Source: Paraglaciecola polaris LMG 21857
GTDB lineage: Bacteria > Pseudomonadota > Gammaproteobacteria > Enterobacterales > Alteromonadaceae
NCBI RefSeq assembly: GCF_000315055.1
Contig: NZ_BAER01000064.1
Location: 51,086 to 115,085 of the forward strand
DNA: 64,000 nt
Direction of reading: 5' to 3'
Shown: one piece after another, positions 28,286 to 37,451 of the stretch
How positions within the stretch are numbered: position 1 is the first letter of the stretch
Layout of the letters: the number at the start of each line of letters is the position of its first letter
Notes under the pieces: generated by a model
What the model was told of the DNA's origin: nothing
Databases searched by the model: none
Seen by the model: only the letters and a program-made list of their open reading frames with translations
Made by a program: the position numbers and the translations under genes

Positions 28286-30652
28286 ATGACCAAAGAGAAT
28301 GTTGATTACACAGAAATGCCGGTCTTGGCATTACGTGATGTGGTGGTTTATCCGCATATGGTTATTCCCTTATTTGTCGGTCGCGAGAAGTCGATACGTT
28401 GTTTAGAAGCGGCGATGGATAAAGACAAACAAATTTTTCTAGTCGCCCAAAAAGACGCCAGTACCGACGAGCCGCAACCTGACGATATATTTACTGTTGG
28501 CACCATAGCAACAATATTGCAGCTACTGAAATTACCTGATGGCACCGTTAAAGTATTGGTTGAAGGTAACCAGCGCGGGCATATCGAAGAGTTCGTCAGC
28601 ACTGAAGATTTCTTCATCGCTAATATTGTTGCGAAAGACGATTTAGAAGTTGAAGACAACGAACAAGAAGTTATCGTTCGTTCGGCTATTTCTCAGTTTG
28701 AAGGTTATGTAAAGTTAAATAAAAAAATCCCACCAGAGGTATTGACCTCGTTAAGTGGTATTGAGCAAGCCGCTCGCCTCGCAGATACAATGGCTGCGCA
28801 TATGCCACTTAAACTAGCTGAAAAGCAAAAAGTATTAGAGATGACACAAGTTAATGAACGTCTCGAATATTTAATGGCGTTGATGGAAAGCGAAATTGAT
28901 TTGCTTCAGGTGGAGAAAAAAATTCGCACCCGAGTCAAAAAGCAAATGGAGAAGAGCCAGCGTGAATATTATTTGAATGAGCAAATGAAAGCCATTCAAA
29001 AAGAGCTTGGTGAGCTGGATGAAGCGCCTGATGAATTCGAAGCGTTAAGCAAAAAAATTGACGATGCGAAAATGCCTGAAGAAGCTAAGAAAAAGGCAAC
29101 GACTGAGCTTAGTAAGCTGAAAATGATGTCTCCCATGTCAGCAGAAGCCACGGTAGTGAGAAGCTATATAGAATGGTTGACGAGTGTACCATGGGCTAAA
29201 CGCAGCGCTGTGAAAAAAGATCTAGCCGCGGCCGATAAGCTTTTAGACACCGAGCATTATGGTTTAGAAAAAGTTAAAGAGCGCATCATTGAATATTTAG
29301 CGGTTCAGCAGCGTGTCAGAAAGTTAAAAGGGCCTATTTTATGCCTTGTGGGCCCTCCAGGGGTGGGTAAGACGTCGCTTGGTCAGTCAATTGCAAAAGC
29401 GACCGGCCGTAAGTATGTACGCATGGCCCTAGGTGGTGTACGTGATGAAGCGGAGATCCGCGGTCATCGACGAACTTATATCGGCTCAATGCCAGGTAAA
29501 TTGATTCAAAAAATGGCCAAAGTTGGTGTTAAAAACCCACTGTTTTTATTAGATGAAATAGATAAAATGTCTTCAGACATGCGCGGTGATCCTTCGTCGG
29601 CATTACTTGAAGTATTGGATCCTGAGCAAAATGGTACCTTTAGTGACCATTACTTAGAAGTGGATTATGACCTGTCTGATGTCATGTTTGTGGCAACGTC
29701 TAACAGTATGGATATTCCCGGGGCTTTGTTAGACCGTATGGAAGTTATTCGTTTATCGGGTTATACCGAAGATGAAAAACTGAATATCGCTACGAGGCAT
29801 TTACTCGATAAACAAATCGCTCGTAATGGTCTTAAAGCCAAAGAGTTGGTGATAGAAGAATCTGCCATCATGGGTATCATCCGTCACTACACCCGTGAAG
29901 CGGGTGTGCGTAGTTTAGAGCGTGAAATTTCCAAAATTTGCCGTAAAGCAGTGAAAAATATCCTATTAAATAAAGACACGAAATGCGTGACGGTCACCCA
30001 CGAAAACCTGTCTGATTACCTTGGTGTTCAGCGTTTTGATTACGGTAAAGCAGAAAACAACAACCAGATTGGTCAGGTTACCGGTTTAGCATGGACCCAA
30101 GTAGGTGGTGAATTACTCACTATAGAAACCACATCTGTGGTGGGCAAAGGTAAAATGACTTTCACCGGTTCGCTGGGTGATGTCATGCAAGAGTCTATCC
30201 AGACAGCCATGACGGTTGTTCGTAGCCGAGCTGAAAAATTACGCATTAACAACGACTTTCACGAGAAACGCGATATTCACGTTCACGTACCTGAAGGTGC
30301 TACGCCGAAAGACGGCCCAAGTGCAGGTATTGCGATGTGCACTGCGTTAGTTTCAACGCTCACTGGTAATCCTGTTCGTTGTGATGTTGCTATGACCGGA
30401 GAGATCACACTGCGCGGCGAAGTCCTGGCGATCGGTGGGTTAAAAGAGAAATTGCTAGCCGCTCATAGAGGCGGAATAAAAACAGTTATCATTCCAAAAG
30501 AGAACGAGCGCGATTTACAAGAGATCCCAGATAATGTAAAACAAGACTTGTCAATTCATCCTGTACGTTGGATTGACGATGTTTTACAGCTGGCATTGCA
30601 AGAAAACCCCGAGCGTTTTAGCCTTGAAAAGCCAAGTAAGGGTAAAAAATAG
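28286..30652 (+). CDS. lon: ATP-dependent Lon protease
   Basis: AAA+ serine protease for misfolded and regulatory proteins. The N-terminal substrate-binding domain begins MPVLALRDVVVYPHMVIPLF; Walker A GPPGVGKTS is near residue 356; the catalytic Ser679 in DGPSAG has the same number as in E. coli, and the partner Lys lies in GGLKEKLLAA near 722. 788 residues (E. coli 784). A sigma-32-type promoter precedes it, and a weak hairpin covers its stop codon. Confidence 0.98.
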   Translation: MTKENVDYTEMPVLALRDVVVYPHMVIPLFVGREKSIRCLEAAMDKDKQIFLVAQKDASTDEPQPDDIFTVGTIATILQLLKLPDGTVKVLVEGNQRGHIEEFVSTEDFFIANIVAKDDLEVEDNEQEVIVRSAISQFEGYVKLNKKIPPEVLTSLSGIEQAARLADTMAAHMPLKLAEKQKVLEMTQVNERLEYLMALMESEIDLLQVEKKIRTRVKKQMEKSQREYYLNEQMKAIQKELGELDEAPDEFEALSKKIDDAKMPEEAKKKATTELSKLKMMSPMSAEATVVRSYIEWLTSVPWAKRSAVKKDLAAADKLLDTEHYGLEKVKERIIEYLAVQQRVRKLKGPILCLVGPPGVGKTSLGQSIAKATGRKYVRMALGGVRDEAEIRGHRRTYIGSMPGKLIQKMAKVGVKNPLFLLDEIDKMSSDMRGDPSSALLEVLDPEQNGTFSDHYLEVDYDLSDVMFVATSNSMDIPGALLDRMEVIRLSGYTEDEKLNIATRHLLDKQIARNGLKAKELVIEESAIMGIIRHYTREAGVRSLEREISKICRKAVKNILLNKDTKCVTVTHENLSDYLGVQRFDYGKAENNNQIGQVTGLAWTQVGGELLTIETTSVVGKGKMTFTGSLGDVMQESIQTAMTVVRSRAEKLRINNDFHEKRDIHVHVPEGATPKDGPSAGIAMCTALVSTLTGNPVRCDVAMTGEITLRGEVLAIGGLKEKLLAAHRGGIKTVIIPKENERDLQEIPDNVKQDLSIHPVRWIDDVLQLALQENPERFSLEKPSKGKK

Positions 30653-30676
30653 CCACTTACGGCTAATTTTTTTGTT
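30650..30676 (+). terminator. weak terminator overlapping the lon stop codon
   Basis: TAGCC and GGCTA around six bases, followed by a T-rich run. The stem is only five base pairs and includes the TAG stop, so efficiency is doubtful. Confidence 0.5.
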
Positions 30677-30862
30677 TTTTTTGATATTTAGGGCTTCACA
30701 CAGCAATAAGTTGTGGTAGCCTTTATCCCAGTTTCGCTTTAGGCCTTGTCACAAAAGGGATTGCGGCGATATCTAGAAAGTTAAAAATTTGTGAATTTAT
30801 GCTTGAAGTTCGAATTTAAGCTTGGTATAACGTTTTTCGCATTTTTGTTTTGCGGATACTCA

Positions 30863-30868
30863 TATAAT
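30863..30868 (+). promoter_or_regulatory. -10 box of the hupB promoter
   Basis: A perfect TATAAT lies 22 bases before the hupB GTG in the 238-bp gap after lon. No good -35 is visible at 17 bases (CATTTT), so activation by a regulator such as CRP or Fis is possible but not shown. Confidence 0.5.
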
Positions 30869-30890
30869 AACAATTGAAGGGGATCATATT

Positions 30891-31163
30891 GTGAATAAGT
30901 CTCAACTTATCGACCAAATCGCTGCAAGTGCAGACATTTCTAAAGCAGCTTCAGGACGTGCACTTGATGCATTAACTGATGCAATCACTGCAGCACTAAA
31001 GGAAGGTGATCAAGTTGCTCTTGTAGGTTTCGGTACATTCTCAGTACGTGAGCGTGCAGCTCGTAGTGGTCGTAATCCACAGACTGGCGAAACGATTCAA
31101 ATTTCTGCAGCTAAAGTTCCGTCTTTCAAAGCGGGTAAAGCGCTTAAAGACGCTTGTAACTAA
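30891..31163 (+). CDS. hupB: DNA-binding protein HU-beta
   Basis: Nucleoid protein that bends DNA non-specifically. 90 residues with the HU signature [21 protein letters not shown] (residues 45-65) that forms the DNA-embracing arm, and the standard N-terminal helices ([11 protein letters not shown]). GTG start with GAAGGGG 11 bases upstream. A strong terminator follows. Confidence 0.96.
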   Translation: MNKSQLIDQIAASADISKAASGRALDALTDAITAALKEGDQVALVGFGTFSVRERAARSGRNPQTGETIQISAAKVPSFKAGKALKDACN

Positions 31164-31181
31164 GCAAAAGTTTTTCTGTTT

Positions 31182-31212
31182 AAAAGGCGATGATTTATCA
31201 TCGCCTTTTGTT
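31182..31212 (+). terminator. terminator after hupB
   Basis: AAAAGGCGATGAT and ATCATCGCCTTTT form a 13-bp stem with a TT loop, followed by a T-rich stretch. Confidence 0.85.
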
Positions 31213-31221
31213 TATCTGCTG

Positions 31222-31250
31222 TTAATTAATGATTACGTTTAATATATAAT
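31222..31250 (+). promoter_or_regulatory. probable promoter of ppiD
   Basis: TTAATT, 17 bases, TATAAT at 31245-31250. The -10 is perfect and the -35 weak; it is placed 69 bases before the ppiD start. Confidence 0.5.
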
Positions 31251-31318
31251 CCTGCCTCTTTATAAATTAGTAAAAATTCAGCTTATCTCAAGCAACTCAT
31301 TTGGAGTTAGAAACGAAC

Positions 31319-33202
31319 ATGTTGGAAAGAATCAGAGAGGGAACCCAAGGAACATGGGCCATGGTAATCCTAGGGTTGGTGATTTTAAGTTTTATGTTTG
31401 CCGGTGTAGGCAGTTATATAAATTCATCTGCCGAAACTGCGGCAGCTAAAGTCAACGACGACACCATTTCACAAGCCGATCTTGAACGTGCTTATCAAAA
31501 CGAACGCGGACGCATGGAATCACAGTACGGCGACGCTTTCGCTGCTCTGACGGCTGATAGTGCTTATTTACAACAATTCAGACAAGGCATTTTAGATCGT
31601 TTAATTGGTGACAAGTTACTTGAACAAGCTGCCGTTGATTTAGGTCTTCGTGTTAGTGATGCCCAGATAAAGCAAGCTATAGTTGCTATGCCTGAGTTTC
31701 AGTTTGACGGTAAATTCGACAACGAACGCTATACCGCTGTTTTACGCCAAGCTGGATTTCAGCCTAATGATTTTCGCGATTACATGCGTGTAGATATGAC
31801 GCGTCGTCAACTTTCAAATGCCCTTTTAGGCTCTGAATTTACCTTAGCAGCAGAATCAACCCAAGCTTACAAGCTGCAACAACAAACCCGTGATGCACGA
31901 TACTTAACGATAGCTGCACAGCCTTTTGCTGACGATATTACCGTATCTTCTGATGCAATCGAAAACTATTATCAAGCCAATATCACCCAGTTCGACACAC
32001 AGCAAAAAGTGAGTCTAGCGTTTGTTGAATTATCAGTTGAAGATTTGCTGCCTAGTATTCAAGTTTCTGTTGACGAAGCGCAGCAATACTATGAGCAAAA
32101 TATTCAAGACTTCAGAACTCAAGAGCAACGCAGAGCATCGCACATCCTCATAGAGTTTGCTGATGACGAGCAAAAAGCTGAACAACAAGCACAAGATATT
32201 TTGCTTAAAGTGAATGACGGTGGAGATTTCGCTGAGTTAGCAAAGGAATATTCGAGCGATACGTTTAGTGCTGAAAACGGTGGTGATCTCGACTGGTTTA
32301 CTGCTGGCATGATGGACCCCGCTTTTGAAGAAGCCGCGTTTGCCTTGGCTAATGTGGATGACGTTTCTCAAGTGGTCAAAAGTGAGTTTGGTTTTCACAT
32401 TATCAAATTAACGGATGTCAAACCTGAGCAAACCAGTCCTTTCGCTGACGTGCAGGATGATGTAATTGCTAAACTTAAAACCGAAAAAGCGGAAGAAGAG
32501 TTTTATGCCAAACAGCAACGCATGGCTGAAGTGGCGTTTGAAACTCCTGACACCTTGGATGAAGTTGCCGGAATTGCACAGGTTGACGTGCAAACTACAG
32601 CTATGTTCAGCCAAGACAATGCTCCGAGTACGGTTAACTATCCTGGGGTTGTTTCTCAGGCATTCTCAGACGAATTAATTAATGACCAAGTGAACAGCGA
32701 TGTGATTGAGTTAGATGACAATCACATTATGTTTGTACGTGTGGCAACTTATGAAGCTCAGCGCACTAAAGCTTTGGACGAAGTTAGTGCTCAAATCAAT
32801 GACATCTTATTAGCAGAACAAGCACAGCAAGCAGCTAAAGCTTGGGCTGATGACTTGCTCGCGGACGTTCAGGCTGAAAATGATATCAATGAAAAGCTGA
32901 AAACTAAAAACATTGAGTGGCAAGAGCAAGAAGCTGTCGCTAGAAATGGATCAGCTGTTGCCCCAGCTATCGTTGAAGCACTGTTTAAATTAACGGATAA
33001 AAAAGAATCTAACGCGCAAGTTGTCGCGTTGTTTAATGGTGACGTGGCGCTTGTGCAGTTAGTGAATGTCAATGAAGGTGCTGATATTCCAAGTACCGAC
33101 GCTGCGGCATTGCAAAACAGACTGTCGACTATGCGTGCTCAGTTTACCTATGGTGAATTTATCAATGCCCTGCGTGAAGACGCTGACATTGAAGTTTACT
33201 AA
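31319..33202 (+). CDS. ppiD: periplasmic folding chaperone PpiD
   Basis: Membrane-anchored SurA-like chaperone at the exit of the SecYEG translocon. A single N-terminal helix (AMVILGLVILSFMFAGVGSYI, residues 14-34) is followed by SurA-like helices and one parvulin domain (RASHILIEFADDEQ to FGFHIIKLTDV, about residues 272-370). 627 residues from ATG 31319; the frame is open to a TTG at 31301, but E. coli PpiD begins near this ATG. YfgM (40034) is its known partner in E. coli. Confidence 0.93.
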   Translation: MLERIREGTQGTWAMVILGLVILSFMFAGVGSYINSSAETAAAKVNDDTISQADLERAYQNERGRMESQYGDAFAALTADSAYLQQFRQGILDRLIGDKLLEQAAVDLGLRVSDAQIKQAIVAMPEFQFDGKFDNERYTAVLRQAGFQPNDFRDYMRVDMTRRQLSNALLGSEFTLAAESTQAYKLQQQTRDARYLTIAAQPFADDITVSSDAIENYYQANITQFDTQQKVSLAFVELSVEDLLPSIQVSVDEAQQYYEQNIQDFRTQEQRRASHILIEFADDEQKAEQQAQDILLKVNDGGDFAELAKEYSSDTFSAENGGDLDWFTAGMMDPAFEEAAFALANVDDVSQVVKSEFGFHIIKLTDVKPEQTSPFADVQDDVIAKLKTEKAEEEFYAKQQRMAEVAFETPDTLDEVAGIAQVDVQTTAMFSQDNAPSTVNYPGVVSQAFSDELINDQVNSDVIELDDNHIMFVRVATYEAQRTKALDEVSAQINDILLAEQAQQAAKAWADDLLADVQAENDINEKLKTKNIEWQEQEAVARNGSAVAPAIVEALFKLTDKKESNAQVVALFNGDVALVQLVNVNEGADIPSTDAAALQNRLSTMRAQFTYGEFINALREDADIEVY

Positions 33203-33218
33203 TTTACGCTAGAAATAA

Positions 33219-33246
33219 AAAAGGAGCTTAGGCTCCTTTTTTATTA
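33219..33246. terminator. bidirectional terminator after ppiD
   Basis: AAAAGGAGC and GCTCCTTTT around a TTAG loop, with A-run and T-run on the two sides. Serves ppiD and the convergent small membrane gene. Confidence 0.85.
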
Positions 33247-33250
33247 GGTG

Positions 33251-33424
33251 TTATGTACCTGTTAACCACAGCATTATTGTATAAAACGCGGCAATAATGG
33301 CGGAAAACGCCAAAATATAAATAAACCCTTGTTTTCCCTGACGAATTGAAAACCCGCGTAATCTCAGATAAACGAACCACAGTAGACTCAATACTAACGG
33401 TAGTAAAAAAAGTAGACGTAACAC
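33251..33424 (-). CDS. 57-residue membrane protein, unrecognised
   Basis: A GTG at 33424 preceded by AAGGAG (six to seven bases away) opens a 57-residue frame ending at TAA 33251. The product has two hydrophobic segments (LLFLLPLVLSLLWFVYL and FIYILAFSAIIAAFYTIMLW) separated by a short basic loop (RLRGFSIRQGKQG), the shape of a small inner-membrane hairpin protein. It converges on ppiD and shares its terminator. The good ribosome-binding site and clean topology make it a credible gene; I do not recognise the family. Confidence 0.75.
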   Translation of the reverse strand: MLRLLFLLPLVLSLLWFVYLRLRGFSIRQGKQGFIYILAFSAIIAAFYTIMLWLTGT

Positions 33425-33560
33425 GGTTGCTCCTTAACATTTGTTTTTCTGATTCAAGCATCATAAACAGTTTGCGTCAGTGAATAAACGTCAATCTAAT
33501 CTGGTTGTTAACTATGTATACCTTCATTTCCCCGCAGCCCCAGATTAATTTTGCTATTTG

Positions 33561-33590
33561 TTGGGCTTTTGCCAAGGAAACGCATATAAT
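33561..33590 (+). promoter_or_regulatory. probable promoter of ndk
   Basis: TTGGGC, 18 bases, TATAAT at 33585-33590, 57 bases before the ndk ATG. The leader that follows contains a run of seven C (33610-33616). Confidence 0.5.
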
Positions 33591-33646
33591 CCGCGCGAAT
33601 TTTTAATCACCCCCCCTTTTGTTTATTTTGTCATCGGAGACCAATC

Positions 33647-34078
33647 ATGGCCTTAGAACGTACTTTTTCTATTATCAAACCAGACGCAGTTGCTAAAAAT
33701 GTAATCGGCGCTATCTACAACCGTTTCGAAAGCGCAGGTCTACGCCTTGTTGCTTCTAAAATGCTTCACCTTAGCAAAGAACAAGCAGAAGGTTTCTATG
33801 CTGAGCACAGCGAGCGTCCTTTCTTCGGCGCTTTGGTCGAATTCATGACCTCTGGTCCTGTAATGGTTCAGGTTTTAGAAGGCGAAAACGCTGTTCTTAA
33901 AAATCGTGAAATCATGGGCGCAACGAACCCTGCCGATGCACTAGCGGGTACGTTACGTGCAGATTATGCTGCATCCATTGATGAAAATGCATGTCACGGT
34001 TCAGATGCACCAGAATCAGCGGCTCGCGAAATTGCTTATTTCTTTTCAGATGAAGAAATTTGCCCACGCACACGTTAA
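33647..34078 (+). CDS. ndk: nucleoside diphosphate kinase
   Basis: Transfers phosphate from ATP to NDPs through a phosphohistidine. The active site NACHGSD (His in the middle) is near residue 117 and the start [12 protein letters not shown] is typical. 143 residues as in E. coli. CGGAGA precedes the ATG. Followed by its own terminator and then by rlmN, the usual gammaproteobacterial order. Confidence 0.97.
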   Translation: MALERTFSIIKPDAVAKNVIGAIYNRFESAGLRLVASKMLHLSKEQAEGFYAEHSERPFFGALVEFMTSGPVMVQVLEGENAVLKNREIMGATNPADALAGTLRADYAASIDENACHGSDAPESAAREIAYFFSDEEICPRTR

Positions 34079-34098
34079 TATTTTTAGCGTCTGTATTT

Positions 34099-34121
34099 AA
34101 GGGAGCTTAGGCTCCCTTTTG
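34099..34121 (+). terminator. terminator after ndk
   Basis: AAGGGAGC and GCTCCCTT with a TTAG loop, ending in TTTT. Confidence 0.75.
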
Positions 34122-34210
34122 CGATCTAAATGCTATTGATATGCCAACAAAATGGCAGTTTTAGCGTAAAAAATGTACACTAGTTTCTTTTATTTGAGGT
34201 ACCCAGTTCC

Positions 34211-35353
34211 ATGTCAGAAGTGAAGTCAGCAAAACCGACTAAAATCAATTTACTCAATTTCAACCGTGCAGGTTTAAGGGAGTATTTTAGTTCGATTGGC
34301 GAAAAGCCATTTCGTGCTGACCAAATGATGAAATGGATTTATCAACAAGGGATATCTGATTTTGATCAAATGACTAATTTGAACAAAATATTACGTGAAA
34401 AACTGAATGCACAATGTGAAATTAAGGCCCCTGAGATTGCCTACCAACAAGCTGCATCTGATGGCACAATTAAGTTTGTGTTGCGTTTAGAAGGTGGCCA
34501 GGAAGTTGAAACCGTTTGGATCCCTGATGCAGACCGTGCCACTTTGTGTGTGTCCTCTCAAGTCGGTTGTGCTTTAGAGTGTACGTTCTGTTCTACCGCG
34601 CAACAGGGATTCAACCGCAACCTTAGCGTATCTGAAATCATCGGTCAGGTGTGGCGAGTTGCTACAACCATTGGTCTATCTAACGATAGCTCTAAGCGCC
34701 CCATCACCAACGTCGTCATGATGGGGATGGGTGAACCATTGTTGAACCTCAAAAATGTAGTACCTGCCATGGAATTGATGTTGGATGATCTCGCATTTGG
34801 TTTATCAAAACGCCGGGTGACTTTGAGTACCTCCGGCGTTGTGCCTGCACTTGATATATTAGGCGACAAAATTGATGTGGCGCTGGCTATTTCGTTGCAT
34901 GCTCCGGATGATAAGTTACGTGACGAACTTGTACCGGTTAACAAAAAGTATCCTATTCAAGAGTTTCTTGCCGGTGTGCGTCGTTATTTAGCTAAATCTC
35001 ATGCGAATCAAGGTAAGGTTACCGTAGAATATGTGATGCTAAATGGCGTGAATGACAGTACGGATCAAGCACATGCCTTAGCAAAAGTGCTTGCGGACAC
35101 ACCGTGTAAACTTAACCTTATTCCATTCAATCCTTACCCTGGATCGCCTTATACGCGTTCTAGCAATTCACGTATTGATCGTTTTGCCAAAGTTTTGTCG
35201 AGTTACGGCCTGATGGTCGTGGTACGTAAGACCCGTGGTGATGACATTGATGCCGCATGTGGCCAATTAGTGGGCGATGTGGTGGATAGAACAAAACGTT
35301 TGCTGAAAAAACAGATGAAGGGTGAAGAGATTTCGGTAAAAATGGAGCATTGA
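34211..35353 (+). CDS. rlmN: dual-specificity 23S rRNA/tRNA methyltransferase RlmN
   Basis: Radical-SAM enzyme that methylates C2 of adenine 2503 in 23S rRNA and A37 in some tRNAs. The CxxxCxxC iron-sulfur motif is Cys120, Cys124, Cys127 (CALECTFC). The C-terminal part holds the methyl-carrying cysteine in DIDAACGQL. 380 residues (E. coli 384). GAGGTACC precedes ATG 34211. Its end overlaps the open frame of pilW, but the likely pilW start is 20 bp further on. Confidence 0.96.
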   Translation: MSEVKSAKPTKINLLNFNRAGLREYFSSIGEKPFRADQMMKWIYQQGISDFDQMTNLNKILREKLNAQCEIKAPEIAYQQAASDGTIKFVLRLEGGQEVETVWIPDADRATLCVSSQVGCALECTFCSTAQQGFNRNLSVSEIIGQVWRVATTIGLSNDSSKRPITNVVMMGMGEPLLNLKNVVPAMELMLDDLAFGLSKRRVTLSTSGVVPALDILGDKIDVALAISLHAPDDKLRDELVPVNKKYPIQEFLAGVRRYLAKSHANQGKVTVEYVMLNGVNDSTDQAHALAKVLADTPCKLNLIPFNPYPGSPYTRSSNSRIDRFAKVLSSYGLMVVVRKTRGDDIDAACGQLVGDVVDRTKRLLKKQMKGEEISVKMEH

Positions 35354-35373
35354 GTATTAACGGCTTGATCTTC

Positions 35374-36363
35374 ATGAAATTTATCCGCTTACTGAGCTTA
35401 CTTCTGGTACTTGGCGTGAGTGCTTGTGTTAGCCAAAATAATCACTCAAACGGTGAAGACTTTGATAAGCAACGTGCGGCTAAAACCCGATTATCTCTGG
35501 GATTAACCTATTTAAAAAATGGCAACTTTAGCCAGGCTAAGTTTAATCTTGATAAAGCGTTAGTATTTGCACCTCAGCTCGCAGACGCTCACTACGGTAT
35601 GGCTTATTATTATCAGAATGTAGAAGATTTTGATGCCGCGTCGCAAGCCTACCAAAAGGCGCTATCCCTTGCCCCTAAGAATGCTGATATTGCTAACAGT
35701 TACGGAGCGTTCTTGTGCGAGAGAGGAAACTACCAGCAGGCTAAAGTCTACTTTTTTAAAGCATTAAACAGTGACGTGTACAACTCGTCAGCTGAAACGT
35801 ATGAGAATTTGGCATTGTGTAGTCAAAGTCAAAATGCGTTAGATGAGGCAATCGGTTTTTTGCAGGACGCGCTAAATCATCAACCTGGCCGAGCAAAAAG
35901 CTTATTTTTGTTGGCACAGTTACAGCTACAGGCACATAGGTTTGCTCCTGCGCGCGACAGTCTGCGACGCTACGAAAAAGTTGCTTCGGTATCCGCTGAC
36001 AGCTTATGGTTGGCGGTACAAATAGAGCAGGGCGCTGGCGCACCTAAGCGGGCAAATGATTATGCCAACATGCTGCTCAGTTTATATCCTGATTTTGCGC
36101 CCGCACGGGATTATATTAATGGGCTTGGTGTGATAAACACATCTCAACCAAATATAACTCCGCCAGTGGCACAACCCAAAGTTGCTCCGGTGCAAGATAA
36201 GTTACCCGCTAGTCAGTATCATGTTGTCACAGCGAAAGAGAATCTTTATCGCCTTTCGTTGCAATATAACGTTAAGATGAGCGAGCTTATGACGTGGAAT
36301 AATATTTCTGATCCGGCGTCGATATACATAGGGCAAAAATTAATTGTTGTTGAGCCCAAATAA
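35374..36363 (+). CDS. pilW: type IV pilus biogenesis protein PilW/PilF with C-terminal LysM
   Basis: Outer-membrane lipoprotein that assembles the PilQ secretin. The lipobox LGVSAC places the lipidated Cys at residue 18. Five to six TPR repeats follow (AKTRLSLGLTYLKNGNFSQA onward; residues 38-240). After a Pro-rich linker, the last 48 residues form a LysM peptidoglycan-binding domain (YHVVTAKENLYRLS to IGQKLIVVE), which E. coli and Pseudomonas PilF do not have. 329 residues from ATG 35374. Located between rlmN and rodZ as in many relatives. Confidence 0.88.
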   Translation: MKFIRLLSLLLVLGVSACVSQNNHSNGEDFDKQRAAKTRLSLGLTYLKNGNFSQAKFNLDKALVFAPQLADAHYGMAYYYQNVEDFDAASQAYQKALSLAPKNADIANSYGAFLCERGNYQQAKVYFFKALNSDVYNSSAETYENLALCSQSQNALDEAIGFLQDALNHQPGRAKSLFLLAQLQLQAHRFAPARDSLRRYEKVASVSADSLWLAVQIEQGAGAPKRANDYANMLLSLYPDFAPARDYINGLGVINTSQPNITPPVAQPKVAPVQDKLPASQYHVVTAKENLYRLSLQYNVKMSELMTWNNISDPASIYIGQKLIVVEPK

Positions 36364-36398
36364 CCATCCCATAGTAAATGAAGAGTAGCGTTAGTTAA

Positions 36399-37376
36399 AT
36401 GAGTGAAGAAGTACAACAGGTAGAAGAATCTCAGATTTATGGTCCAGGCCCAGTATTAAAAGCTGCGCGCTTAGAAAAAGGCTTAACGGTCGAGCATATT
36501 GCCAGTCAAATCCATTTGAAGGCTAGTTTGATCCTAGCTTTAGAAGAAGATAAGTACGATCCAACTATCTCTATGACCTTTATAAAAGGTTATCTCAAGT
36601 TATATGCACGTCAGGTTGATGTGTCTGAAGCTAAGGTACTTGATGGGCTCGATAATTTGAATATGCACAAGAAAGAGCCCGCTAAATTACAGAGCTTCTC
36701 TCGCCGTGTTGCGCATCAAGCTAACGATGACAAACTCATGTTGGTCACCTACTTTATATTAGCCGTAGTGGTGGCTTTGGTGGTCGTGTGGTGGTTTCAA
36801 CAAAGTGATAACGATAAAGTCGATGCACTTGAAGCACCCGTTGCACAAACACAACCTCTTGAAGTTGAGACCTTAGCGAATAGGGAAGTGCCCAACCCAG
36901 CAATGGTGACAAACGACATAGCCCAAAGTACCGAAGATGATTCCATTTATACGCCAGTTAGCGAGGCGTTAGTGCCATCAAGTGATAGTCGTGAGCAAGA
37001 TGGTCATGATGAACTAACGGAAGATAGCGCGGCTTTAAACCCGCAAAATAACACACCTGAACAGGCTACTTCGCCTCAGGCCGAGCCGAGTCAAACCACA
37101 ACGAGCGCACAGAGCGACGAATCAGTAAACCAAGTTGAATTGGTTTTTAAATTTGCGGATGATTGCTGGGTCAGTGTGGTGGATGCAAGCGGTGAAACAA
37201 TTGCCGTGGGCGTTAAAGTCTCGGGCCGCGTTATGGCGGTTTCAGGTATGCCACCGTTCGAAGTCATCTTAGGCGCACCGAGTGTGGTCACTATTCGATA
37301 TGCTGATGAAGACGTCGATATGTCGTTCCTACAGCCGAACAGCACAGCTAAATTTACCTTACCTTTATCGTTATAA
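36399..37376 (+). CDS. rodZ: cytoskeletal protein RodZ
   Basis: Bitopic membrane protein linking MreB to cell-wall synthesis. The N-terminal Xre-type helix-turn-helix (GPVLKAARLEKGLTVEHIA, residues 17-75) binds MreB, a membrane helix spans about 113-134 (LMLVTYFILAVVVALVVVWW), a Pro/Thr/Ser/Glu-rich linker follows and a DUF4115 domain closes the protein (VELVFKFADDCWVSVVDASG onward). 325 residues (E. coli 337). 35 bp after pilW. Confidence 0.92.
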   Translation: MSEEVQQVEESQIYGPGPVLKAARLEKGLTVEHIASQIHLKASLILALEEDKYDPTISMTFIKGYLKLYARQVDVSEAKVLDGLDNLNMHKKEPAKLQSFSRRVAHQANDDKLMLVTYFILAVVVALVVVWWFQQSDNDKVDALEAPVAQTQPLEVETLANREVPNPAMVTNDIAQSTEDDSIYTPVSEALVPSSDSREQDGHDELTEDSAALNPQNNTPEQATSPQAEPSQTTTSAQSDESVNQVELVFKFADDCWVSVVDASGETIAVGVKVSGRVMAVSGMPPFEVILGAPSVVTIRYADEDVDMSFLQPNSTAKFTLPLSL

Positions 37377-37451
37377 TTCGCTGAAATAATTGGCGGTAAA
37401 CGTTTCGATTCCCGCCGGAAAAACACGTTATCAATTGAGTTAGGAAAGAGC

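Noticed and set aside
33228..33464. A 78-residue minus-strand frame over the ppiD terminator
   Set aside because: A different frame at 33251-33424 has the ribosome-binding site and membrane topology of a real gene; this one runs through the terminator.
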